This document shows positions 1 through 5,058 of a DNA stretch of 5,058 bases, in pieces (the first letter of the stretch is position 1; every line of letters begins with the position of its first letter). Under the pieces are notes generated by a model that worked only from the letters and a program-made list of their open reading frames with translations, was not told where the DNA came from and made no database searches. This DNA is from Bacteroidales bacterium (GTDB lineage: Bacteria > Bacteroidota > Bacteroidia > Bacteroidales > UBA7960), in contig PWNO01000040.1 in the NCBI GenBank assembly GCA_003557765.1, positions 1 through 5,058 of the forward strand, given 5' to 3'. The position numbers were made by a program, and so were the translations under genes.

Positions 1-1188
1 CGTAAGGAAGCTTATGGATGGAATGGAACAGCAAAAGCGTCCAAGCGGATGAAAGAAGCGGTCTCTGAGATCAAAAAAGTCGCCAAAAAAGACCCTGCCT
101 TGGCCGGAGAAGGGGTCATTGAACTTTTCATTCGTCTCTACCCCGCCCTGATGCATATTGACAGTTCATCAGGCGCTTTAGGCACGGCCATGAATAATAC
201 AATAGAATCGCTGATTCCGGTTCTAATCAATGCCCCGTGGGAAATGAACACCAGAGGGAAATGGCTGGAAAAACTTTATGACGCAATTCTGGAGGATGGC
301 TGGGGTACATTTGACTTCTTAAGAGATCGGTGGGCAGAGACTTGTGTCTTTCCCGGACTGGCACATCTTTGGGCTGATCGCCTGCTCCCGGCCGTTCATG
401 AGATGTGGTCAAGTCCGGGCTTTTCACATTTTGTCGGGACCGATATGTGCTTATCCTGCCTGTTGTTTACCCGGCGATATGATGAGCTTTTTGATCTGCT
501 GCAACTTAGAACCAAACGAATGTGGTTTGACCATAAATTCTGGGCCATGGCATTGGTCCACCAGGGCAAGCTGCAAGAAGCACTTGACTATGCCCTCCAG
601 ATTCACCCCGAAGCAATCAATGAACAGCACTCGATTGATTCATTCTGTGAAGACACCCTTATTCAAATGGGAAAGATCGAAGATGCCTATCAGCGGTATG
701 GGCTGCAATTGCCTCCCTACGGGACGTATCTGAACATCTATCGGAACATCTGCAAAAAGTATCCCACACTCGATAAACGAACGATTTTACTGGATTGTAT
801 AAATCAAAGCCGTCAGAAAGGCAAATGGTTTGCGGCAGCTAAAAGCGAAGGGTTTTTGGATATCGCGCTCGAATGTGCTGAACATACCTCATCTGATCCG
901 AATACCCTCATTAAAGCCGTCAGGCACTATGAAAAGAAAAACCCGGATTTTGCTATTCAGGTTGGGGTGTGGGCAATCATTCGATTTATGACGGGCAGCT
1001 TTTATGAAGATGTAACGCCAAGCACTATGGCAGTTGCCTATCAGGATGTTGAAAACGTTGCCAAAGAAAACCATCAAATCGAAACGTTTAAGGAGCATCT
1101 GGGAAGGGAAATTTTAAAACATTCCAAACACTGCAATCCGCATTTAAAAGCTGTAGTCGTTTATAAGCTCAAAGAAGAAAATCGTTGA
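1..1188 (+). CDS. Helical-repeat (TPR-like) protein of unknown function, 5' end outside window
   Basis: The reading frame is open from the first base to the TGA at 1186-1188. The first ATG inside the window is at 49, but 16 codons before it (reading AYGWNGTAKASKR just before M) have no stop and look like the same protein, so the true start probably lies upstream. Numbered from that Met, 379 residues are visible. They are almost all predicted helix, with TPR-like helix pairs near 164-182 (small and aromatic residues, then GKLQEALDYA), 197-216 (MGKIEDAYQRY), 259-277 (KWFAAAKSEGFLDIALECA) and 285-305. A distinctive segment at 38-59 contains DSSSGALGTA. There is no signal peptide, membrane span or catalytic motif, which suggests a cytoplasmic scaffold or binding protein. 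It resembles, from memory, uncharacterised proteobacterial proteins of similar length; I cannot give a family name. GC is lower than in the genes to its right (43% in the line 601-660). No terminator is seen after it. Confidence 0.8.
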   Translation, partial: RKEAYGWNGTAKASKRMKEAVSEIKKVAKKDPALAGEGVIELFIRLYPALMHIDSSSGALGTAMNNTIESLIPVLINAPWEMNTRGKWLEKLYDAILEDGWGTFDFLRDRWAETCVFPGLAHLWADRLLPAVHEMWSSPGFSHFVGTDMCLSCLLFTRRYDELFDLLQLRTKRMWFDHKFWAMALVHQGKLQEALDYALQIHPEAINEQHSIDSFCEDTLIQMGKIEDAYQRYGLQLPPYGTYLNIYRNICKKYPTLDKRTILLDCINQSRQKGKWFAAAKSEGFLDIALECAEHTSSDPNTLIKAVRHYEKKNPDFAIQVGVWAIIRFMTGSFYEDVTPSTMAVAYQDVENVAKENHQIETFKEHLGREILKHSKHCNPHLKAVVVYKLKEENR

Positions 1189-1267
1189 CGTAATGATAAT
1201 TTGGCGAAATGTTATCTGAAGATGAGACCCTGATGATGGACATGCAGCCCACATTGTTTAATACACT

Positions 1268-1549
1268 ATGCCTCCACTCTCAGAAGTGATCCAAACACTT
1301 GACATATCCACGGGGAAATCATTGATCATCCGCCTGCAAGGCCCAGACCGCCAAAAGATCGAAAAACAGACCCACAACAAATGGGACACGATTGTTTCAC
1401 CACAAGATGCCGGACTTGACGTGGTTTCCAGCATCGTCAAGGAACAGCTTAAAGAGGGCCGAAATGTCATTGTCAGCGTCAACAACCATTACGAGGGCTG
1501 CGCCCTCTTGACAATCCAACGGCTGATGGAGAAGATGACACAGAAATGA
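1268..1549 (+). pseudogene. Truncated DUF72 (YecE-like) protein, C-terminal remnant
   Basis: The 93-residue product matches only the C-terminal part of DUF72/YecE proteins, which are normally about 240-300 residues with a TIM-barrel-like fold and unknown function. The diagnostic feature is VNNHYEGCALLTIQRL at residues 71-86, the family's closing strand and helix (usually NNHYEG followed by A/SPLTI). Before it, PPLSEVIQ (2-9) and SLIIRLQGPDRQ (18-29) correspond to the usual arginine-containing R-x-H/Q-G-x-xR strand. An in-frame TAA at 1259-1261 closes the frame just before the ATG, and none of the three frames between 1189 and 1267 codes for the missing barrel. No Shine-Dalgarno sequence precedes the ATG. 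The most economical reading is loss of the N-terminal two thirds by deletion or by replacement with the upstream gene. A short expressed protein cannot be excluded, since the remaining 93 codons contain no stop. It shares direction with the DUF401 gene 24 bases downstream. Confidence 0.75.
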
Positions 1550-1573
1550 ACATTAAAGAATCCCAATGAACCC

Positions 1574-2818
1574 ATGTATGAATTAGTTGTCATTTTTATA
1601 ACGCTGGCACTCTTGGGTGTCCTGTTGCGGTTTAAGGTCAAACTGGGGCAATCCATGATCCTGTCGGCATTAGTGCTGGGGGTGTTCCTGAAGGTAACAC
1701 CGTCTGGCTTTGGTCAAACGGTGGCTGCCGAATGGGCCGATAAGCCCATCAGCCAAACCACCGGCTATTTATTTATCACCCTGTCGGCCTTATTGACCCT
1801 CGTAAACATCTTTGGGCATGCGATGAATCACACCGGCGTATCCGGGCGACTGCTGCCGTCCATCCACGGCCTGTTCCGAAGCCGGCGTGCGGCGCTGGCA
1901 GGCATCCCGCTGATGATGGGAATGCTGCCCACGCCCGGCGGGATTATGCTGTCGGCCCCGATGGTTCGCCAATTGGGGGATCAGATCGGGATTGACCGCA
2001 ACCGTCAGGCCGCCCTGAACTATCTGTTTCGACATCAGTGGGAATCCGTCTGGCCGTTATTTCCGGCGGTACCGCTGATCCAGGGGATGCTGGGAATACA
2101 GGCTGGAACACTGATTTTATATAATCTGCCGATTATGCTGGCCGGGACAGCGGGCGGGATTCTGTTTCTGTTGCTGCCGGGATTGCCGCCTAAAAAAGAA
2201 ACCCACACTACACACAAGGCGATGCTTCATAACCTCAACGATTTTCTGCACGCATTCTGGCCGATTGTCGTCGTGGCCGGATTGTATGCGGCGCTTGACG
2301 TGACACCGGCGGTCGGAATGCTTGCTGCGATTATTCTCTTTCTCATTCTCCACAAGGTACCATTTTGTGACTGCAAAGCGATTTTTCGTGCCGGGATTGA
2401 ATGGGATGTGATGCTGCTGATTTTCGGTGCACTGTTGTTTAAACTGAACATCGAGGCCGGCGGCGCCGTCGCAGCAGTGGTTGACTTCTTGACATCCGTC
2501 AATGTCCCGCCCCTTGTGCTTGTTTTCGTACTGCCATTTTTGGTGGTTTGCTTAACAGGACTGACAATGCCATCTGTAGCCATGACGTTCCCCTTCCTGA
2601 TTCCATTCATCGGAACCGGCCAAGAGGCCAAACTGGGGCTTGAGGTGCTGGCGTTTTCAGGAATTGTCTGCGGGCTGGCGATCAGCCCTATTCATCTGTG
2701 CCTGTCACTATCGGCAAGTTATTTCCAGACGCCTCTGCGGTCGATGATCAGGAGTATGGCAGGGCCAATCCTCTTTGTCGCCTCTACCGGGCTGATCATG
2801 GCCTTGATTTGGGGATAG
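1574..2818 (+). CDS. DUF401 family polytopic membrane protein (putative transporter)
   Basis: This 414-residue protein is very hydrophobic, with about ten to twelve likely membrane segments (roughly residues 2-18, 27-41, 62-82, 108-127, 160-176, 180-202, 226-242, 245-262, 277-292, 312-331, 355-376, 394-412). It matches DUF401, a family placed with ion-transporter-type secondary carriers; substrates are unknown. Two glycine/proline-rich hairpin-like segments support an internal two-fold arrangement: LPTPGGIMLSAPMV at 118-131 followed by RHQWESVWPLFPAVPL at 153-168, and GLTMPSVAMTFPFLIP at 329-344 followed by SPIHLCLSLSASYF at 371-384. The charged loop near 205-217 (PKKETHTTHK) probably separates the two halves. 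Start choice: ATG at 1574 gives the hydrophobic N-terminus expected of the family. The only purine run upstream (AAAGAA, 1555-1560) is too far away to be a good ribosome binding site, so translation may depend on re-initiation after the DUF72 remnant. It ends one base before the umuC stop on the other strand. Location is the cytoplasmic membrane. Confidence 0.85.
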   Translation: MYELVVIFITLALLGVLLRFKVKLGQSMILSALVLGVFLKVTPSGFGQTVAAEWADKPISQTTGYLFITLSALLTLVNIFGHAMNHTGVSGRLLPSIHGLFRSRRAALAGIPLMMGMLPTPGGIMLSAPMVRQLGDQIGIDRNRQAALNYLFRHQWESVWPLFPAVPLIQGMLGIQAGTLILYNLPIMLAGTAGGILFLLLPGLPPKKETHTTHKAMLHNLNDFLHAFWPIVVVAGLYAALDVTPAVGMLAAIILFLILHKVPFCDCKAIFRAGIEWDVMLLIFGALLFKLNIEAGGAVAAVVDFLTSVNVPPLVLVFVLPFLVVCLTGLTMPSVAMTFPFLIPFIGTGQEAKLGLEVLAFSGIVCGLAISPIHLCLSLSASYFQTPLRSMIRSMAGPILFVASTGLIMALIWG

Positions 2819-2826
2819 ATTATCCC
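2812..2826. other. Small perfect hairpin across two opposing stop codons
   Basis: GGGATA (2812-2817) and TATCCC (2821-2826) form a perfect 6-base stem with a 3-base loop GAT. The TAG of the DUF401 gene (2816-2818) and the TAA of umuC (complement of 2820-2822) both fall in the stem-loop. Neither strand has a T tract after the stem, so it does not meet the criteria for a rho-independent terminator. It could slow or stop convergent transcription, or stabilise 3' ends; that role is inference. No better terminator is visible for either gene. Confidence 0.4.
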
Positions 2827-4079
2827 ACCTGCACCAGTTCATCCCATCGCGTCGTATAGCAGGCCGAGCGGTGATTAAACTGGGTTTGCCAAGGCTTGGC
2901 GATGCCTTCAGCGGCAAAGGCGACTTGTTTGTGGTGACTGTTGAGCCGATCCAGTGTGGCCATCAGGCGGCTGTCCCGCTGGCGGTTGGCAGGATTGTCG
3001 AACAGGGTTCGCTGCACCTGATTTTGCGGCACCAGCCCGCTAAGCAGGACTCCGGCCTTCTTGAATTTAACCCCATCCCGATAGACCCGTCCAGTCAGCG
3101 GCCCGACCACCTTGACCAGTTCCACGCTGCTGTCGGTTGCCGTCTCAAAGATATGACTGGCCGCATTGGAGTAGGCATTGTCCCTGTCAAACCGATTGCT
3201 CATCGCAAAAACCGTCAGCGTCTTGACGCATAAGTTCTGCTGGCGCAGCTTTTCACCCGCCCGCACCGCATAGCTGCACGCCGCCTCATGCAGGGCCTCC
3301 AGCGTTGTTACCGACTGGCCGAATGACCGGGACACGCAGATATTCTGGTTCGGCGCAGGCGTCTCTTCCAGCCCAAAGCACACCTGCCCCCGCAGTTCCA
3401 GCACTGTTCGCACCGCCATCACCGAAAAGGTCTTTTGAATCCACCGGGGGTCGGTCTCGGCCAGTTGTTTGGCGTTCATTATCCCGACCTTGTGCAGTTT
3501 GGCGGCGATCCGGCGACCCACGCCCCAGACCTCCTCGACCGGCGTGCGTTCCAGTGCCGCAGCGATATACCGCTCCTGGGTCAAATCCAGCACCCCGGCG
3601 GCCTTGTTGGACGTTTTGGCCAGATGTTTGGCCACCTTGGCCAGCGTCTTGGTTTTGGCCATCCCCACCGAGACCGGAATCCCCGTCCATTGCAACACCG
3701 TCTGCCGCAAGCGTCGTCCATAAGCGTCCAGATGGCTCTTAAATCCCTGCAAATCCAAAAACGCCTCGTCAATCGAGTACACCTCCATCGACGGCGTAAA
3801 AGAGGCCAGCGTCTGCATGACGCGGTCTGACATATCGGCATACAGGGTATAGTTGGAGGACAGTACGGCCACATTGTGTTTTTCCAGCAGGTCGCATACT
3901 TTGAATACCGGCGTGCCCATCCCGATCCCCAGCGCCTTGGCCTCATTGCTGCGGGCTACGATACAGCCGTCATTATTCGACAAGACCACCACCGGCCTGT
4001 GGCGCAATCCGGGGTCAAAGACCCGCTCACAGGACACATAAAAGTTGTTGCAATCGACTAAGGCAAATATCGTATTCAT
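2820..4079 (-). CDS. umuC: DNA polymerase V catalytic subunit UmuC (Y-family)
   Basis: The 419-residue protein is full length (E. coli UmuC is 422). With cleaved UmuD (UmuD'2) it forms DNA polymerase V, which copies past lesions during the SOS response at the cost of mutations. The N-terminal polymerase domain (about 5-150) has the metal-binding acidic residues D9 (ALVDCNNFY) and D104/E105 (YSIDEAF), the steric-gate Tyr at Y14, and the [15 protein letters not shown] fingers motif at 34-48. A helix-hairpin-helix thumb follows ([15 protein letters not shown], 181-195), then the little finger (about 245-350, starting near the ICVSRSFGQ strand). QRTLF at 356-360 matches the sliding-clamp-binding motif QLxLF at nearly the same position as in E. 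coli. The last 50 residues ([10 protein letters not shown] to the end) are the DUF4113 region typical of UmuC. The start codon overlaps the umuD stop as ATGA (4079-4076), so translation is coupled; no separate Shine-Dalgarno sequence is seen. No key residue is missing, so activity is expected. GC is high (67% in line 3481-3540). Confidence 0.97.
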   Translation of the reverse strand: MNTIFALVDCNNFYVSCERVFDPGLRHRPVVVLSNNDGCIVARSNEAKALGIGMGTPVFKVCDLLEKHNVAVLSSNYTLYADMSDRVMQTLASFTPSMEVYSIDEAFLDLQGFKSHLDAYGRRLRQTVLQWTGIPVSVGMAKTKTLAKVAKHLAKTSNKAAGVLDLTQERYIAAALERTPVEEVWGVGRRIAAKLHKVGIMNAKQLAETDPRWIQKTFSVMAVRTVLELRGQVCFGLEETPAPNQNICVSRSFGQSVTTLEALHEAACSYAVRAGEKLRQQNLCVKTLTVFAMSNRFDRDNAYSNAASHIFETATDSSVELVKVVGPLTGRVYRDGVKFKKAGVLLSGLVPQNQVQRTLFDNPANRQRDSRLMATLDRLNSHHKQVAFAAEGIAKPWQTQFNHRSACYTTRWDELVQVG

Positions 4080-4501
4080 AATGGATGAATCACATTGGTC
4101 ACCACGCCCCAGACTTCAAACTCCATTCCTTGAGTGATGGGCTGGACGGGATAGTTGTCGTTTTCCGGCTCAAGGGAGAATTTGCCGCGGCGAATCCGCA
4201 GCCGCTTGACTGTCAACTGCCCGTCGAGGACAGCGATGATGACACTGCCGTTTTTCGGCTCTTTGGCCCGGTCAACGATGAGCAAATCGCCATCGTGAAT
4301 CCCCGCCCCGACCATCGAATCCCCGGTCACCCGCACAAAGAAGGTTGCCGCCGGGTTCTTGATCAGATGTTTGTTCAGGTCAAGCTTGCCCTCTTCATAG
4401 TCCGCCGCCGGAGACGGAAACCCCGCCGCAATCCGGGCAATAAACACCGGAAGCTCCTGCGAAGTGATCTGCGGCCTGAATACTTTCTCGACCTTTGGCA
4501 T
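4076..4501 (-). CDS. umuD: UmuD, self-cleaving SOS mutagenesis subunit of DNA polymerase V
   Basis: The 141-residue protein (E. coli UmuD is 139) belongs to the LexA/UmuD S24 peptidase family. RecA bound to single-stranded DNA triggers self-cleavage, and the shortened UmuD' dimer activates UmuC. The nucleophile is S62 in [20 protein letters not shown], and the general base is K99 in LTVKRL. The cleavage site is A26-G27 in [13 protein letters not shown]. coli UmuD has Cys-Gly at this point, while LexA has Ala-Gly as here. Start choice: a longer frame opens at 4582, but its extra 27 residues would be translated from the promoter and have no family counterpart. The ATG at 4501 gives the usual length and follows AGGA with a 7-base spacer. 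The stop overlaps the umuC start by 4 bases. It is probably LexA-controlled (see the promoter entry). Confidence 0.96.
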   Translation of the reverse strand: MPKVEKVFRPQITSQELPVFIARIAAGFPSPAADYEEGKLDLNKHLIKNPAATFFVRVTGDSMVGAGIHDGDLLIVDRAKEPKNGSVIIAVLDGQLTVKRLRIRRGKFSLEPENDNYPVQPITQGMEFEVWGVVTNVIHPL

Positions 4502-4508
4502 CTTAATA

Positions 4509-4512
4509 TCCT
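4509..4512 (-). promoter_or_regulatory. Ribosome binding site of umuD
   Basis: On the minus strand, AGGA (complement of TCCT at 4509-4512) sits 7 bases before the ATG at 4501. It decides between this start and the longer in-frame ATG at 4582, which has no comparable purine run before it and would place coding sequence over the -10 box. Confidence 0.75.
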
Positions 4513-4518
4513 GAATTT

Positions 4519-4564
4519 GAACAATCGTTACAAATATTATACCCAAAAAGCGTGCCCGAGAAAA
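4519..4564 (-). promoter_or_regulatory. umuDC promoter with candidate LexA operator
   Basis: On the minus strand a perfect -10 box TATAAT is found at 4541-4536. With a 17-base spacer, the -35 position (4564-4559) reads TTTTCT, a poor match to TTGACA, so the promoter may be weak or activator-dependent. The predicted transcription start is near 4529, which leaves a leader of about 28 bases. Over that start lies GAAC-AATC-GTTA (plus strand 4519-4530), a one-mismatch match to GAAC-N4-GTTC, the LexA box form best known from Gram-positive bacteria. No CTGT-N8-ACAG (E. coli type) box was seen in 4502-4700. Position and partner gene suit an SOS operator; the identity of the repressor is inference. 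Confidence 0.5.
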
Positions 4565-4657
4565 CAATTCATCACCCCGCACTTCTAATGAGCATGAGAA
4601 TATTTTGTGGAGTTCCTATGCGTCCAATTTCCCGATTTTCCAGTAGCTGTCCATTTG

Positions 4658-4669
4658 ATTGCCGGCAAT
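4658..4669. repeat. Perfect 12-base palindrome ATTGCCGGCAAT
   Basis: ATTGCCGGCAAT is its own reverse complement and the flanking bases do not extend it. It has no loop, so it is more likely a site for a dimeric DNA-binding protein than an RNA hairpin. It lies about 157 bases upstream of the umuD start and about 285 bases upstream of the rightmost gene, so it is not clearly attached to either promoter. Chance occurrence is possible. Confidence 0.35.
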
Positions 4670-4834
4670 AGAGGCCTGCCAAGCCCATAACAACCTCGGT
4701 ACGGTATTAAATCTCACCGAATTCCAGACCTTTTTGGTCGGCTGGATAGGAGGCTGAAAAATTAACAGACTTCAGAGATTATTTTGGGGGCCTGAAATGC
4801 CATTGTTTGTTGGCTATATTCTCTCATGTTTTTC

Positions 4835-4863
4835 TTGTATTTGTACTGCCGGATGATTATTAT
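4835..4863 (+). promoter_or_regulatory. Possible promoter for the rightmost gene
   Basis: TTGTAT (4835-4840), a 17-base spacer, then TATTAT (4858-4863) gives three of six and five of six matches to the sigma-70 consensus boxes. It points toward the gene starting at 4954, with a leader of roughly 85 bases. The AT-rich setting makes chance matches easy, so support is modest. Confidence 0.35.
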
Positions 4864-4943
4864 GGGGCAACAAATGGGGCTGAAAACGCGGAGGGGCGCG
4901 GAATTGGTGCATTAAACTTAGAAGTATCCATACGACCTATGAC

Positions 4944-4950
4944 AAGGTGA
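4944..4950 (+). promoter_or_regulatory. Ribosome binding site of the rightmost gene
   Basis: AAGGTGA at 4944-4950 is a good Shine-Dalgarno sequence. It stands at workable distance from both an ATG at 4952 and an overlapping GTG at 4954 in another frame. The GTG is 6 bases after AAGG. The ATG is only 4 bases after AAGG and its frame closes at 5051-5053, so the site favours the GTG frame, which stays open. Confidence 0.55.
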
Positions 4951-4953
4951 CAT

Positions 4954-5058
4954 GTGCACAAGAAGACTCTTTTCGAAACGATTGTACAAACACGGGCTGA
5001 CGCGGCCGAGATCAAGCGGCAGCATCAGACGATATTGTCGGCAAAGACTCTGACAACC
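4954..5058 (+). CDS. N-terminus of an unrecognised protein, cut by window end
   Basis: A GTG start at 4954 opens a frame that runs to the window end without a stop (35 codons). The product starts MHKKTLFETIVQTRADAA and continues with EIKRQHQTILSAKTLTT. It reads as amphipathic helix, charged and hydrophilic, without signal peptide or membrane span, so a cytoplasmic protein is likely. I do not recognise the family from this fragment. The good ribosome binding site, the plausible residue composition and a rise in GC (55% in 4981-5040 against 33% in 4801-4860) support a real gene. The alternative ATG at 4952, in another frame, gives only 33 codons rich in Arg and Ser and is less likely. It is divergent from umuDC, and no functional link is visible. 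Confidence 0.55.
   Translation, partial: MHKKTLFETIVQTRADAAEIKRQHQTILSAKTLTT

Larger units (their letters stand above)
4583..4953. other. Divergent intergenic region between umuD and the rightmost gene
   Basis: No supported gene lies here. The region is AT-rich in part (33% GC in 4801-4860) and includes short frames without family resemblance. One is an ATG at 4618 after GGAG, which reads only 17 codons to TAG at 4669-4671. Another is a 66-codon stretch without stops (4750-4947, closed by TGA at 4948-4950) that lacks an early ATG or GTG. Small structures include the palindrome at 4658-4669 and an imperfect stem with CCAGACC (4724-4730), a TTTTT loop, GGTC (4736-4739) and, after a 3-base bulge, TGG (4743-4745). 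It probably carries the promoters of both flanking genes. A decayed gene or element is possible but unsupported. Confidence 0.5.

Noticed and set aside
1185..1215. Promoter-like TTGACG (1185-1190) with TGTTAT (1210-1215)
   Set aside because: The spacer is 19 bases and the -10 match is four of six; too weak to list as a promoter for the DUF72-DUF401 pair.
1508..1513. TTGACA inside the DUF72 remnant as a -35 box for DUF401
   Set aside because: No acceptable -10 sequence lies 15-19 bases downstream.
2888..2900. GCCAAGGCTTGGC inverted repeat as a terminator for DUF401
   Set aside because: The loop would be a single base, there is no T tract, and the sequence is explained by umuC codons near its 3' end.
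2871..3830. Several plus-strand frames of 84-145 codons opposite umuC, and minus-strand frames within it
   Set aside because: High-GC umuC creates long stop-free shadows; translations are low-complexity in Pro, Arg and Gly and show no domain.
4502..4582. Longer umuD frame starting at 4582 (168 residues)
   Set aside because: The extra 27 residues cover the -10 box and operator candidate, have no UmuD counterpart, and the ATG at 4501 has its own AGGA site and gives normal family length.
4085..4588. 167-codon plus-strand frame opposite umuD
   Set aside because: Antisense shadow of a clear umuD gene; Arg/Pro-rich translation with no recognisable motif.
4618..4671. 17-codon ORF with GGAG before its ATG
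   Set aside because: Too short, no resemblance to a known small protein, and easily expected by chance.
4754..4796. CTGAA, TTCAG, CTGAA series that could form mutually exclusive hairpins, like an attenuator
   Set aside because: Stems are only 5 bases with 12- and 16-base loops, and no T tract or leader peptide follows.

Overview
The window looks like ordinary chromosomal DNA from a Gram-negative bacterium, most likely a proteobacterium or a member of the former Deltaproteobacteria (Desulfobacterota). The basis is protein resemblance (a UmuDC pair of proteobacterial type, a DUF401 membrane protein, a DUF72 fragment) and moderate GC. The lineage is an inference; no rRNA or other marker gene is present.

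Layout, left to right. (1) Positions 1-1188, plus strand: the C-terminal part of an alpha-helical, TPR-like protein of unknown function, cut by the window edge. (2) 1268-1549, plus: only the C-terminal third or so of a DUF72 (YecE-like) protein, ending in the family's NNHYEG signature; the N-terminal part is absent, so it reads as a truncated remnant. (3) 1574-2818, plus: a complete polytopic membrane protein of the DUF401 transporter-like family, 24 bases after the remnant. (4) 4501-2820, minus: a complete umuD-umuC operon (4501-4076 and 4079-2820, sharing an ATGA overlap), coding for the two parts of translesion DNA polymerase V. Its 3' end meets the DUF401 gene tail to tail with one base between the stop codons, and a small perfect hairpin covers both stops. 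(5) 4502-4953: a mostly AT-rich, divergent intergenic region with a good -10 box and a LexA-box-like element in front of umuD, a 12-base perfect palindrome, and a possible plus-strand promoter. (6) 4954 to the window end, plus: the first 35 codons of an unrecognised gene with a GTG start behind a good ribosome binding site.

Functional reading: umuDC is the one clear system. UmuD keeps the Ser62/Lys99 self-cleavage dyad and an Ala-Gly cleavage site, and UmuC keeps all catalytic residues, the steric-gate Tyr, the clamp-binding motif and the C-terminal DUF4113 region, so an intact SOS mutagenesis operon is expected. The other genes have no visible link to it. GC differs between blocks: single 60-base lines I counted gave 43% in the first gene (601-660), 52% in the DUF72 remnant (1381-1440), 58% in DUF401 (2041-2100), 67% in umuC (3481-3540) and 33% in the intergenic region (4801-4860). 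I see no transposase, integrase, CRISPR array, tRNA or rRNA. I do not find a convincing new multi-gene system; the points most worth a second look are the truncated DUF72 junction, the unusual candidate SOS operator, and the composition of the region to the right of umuD.
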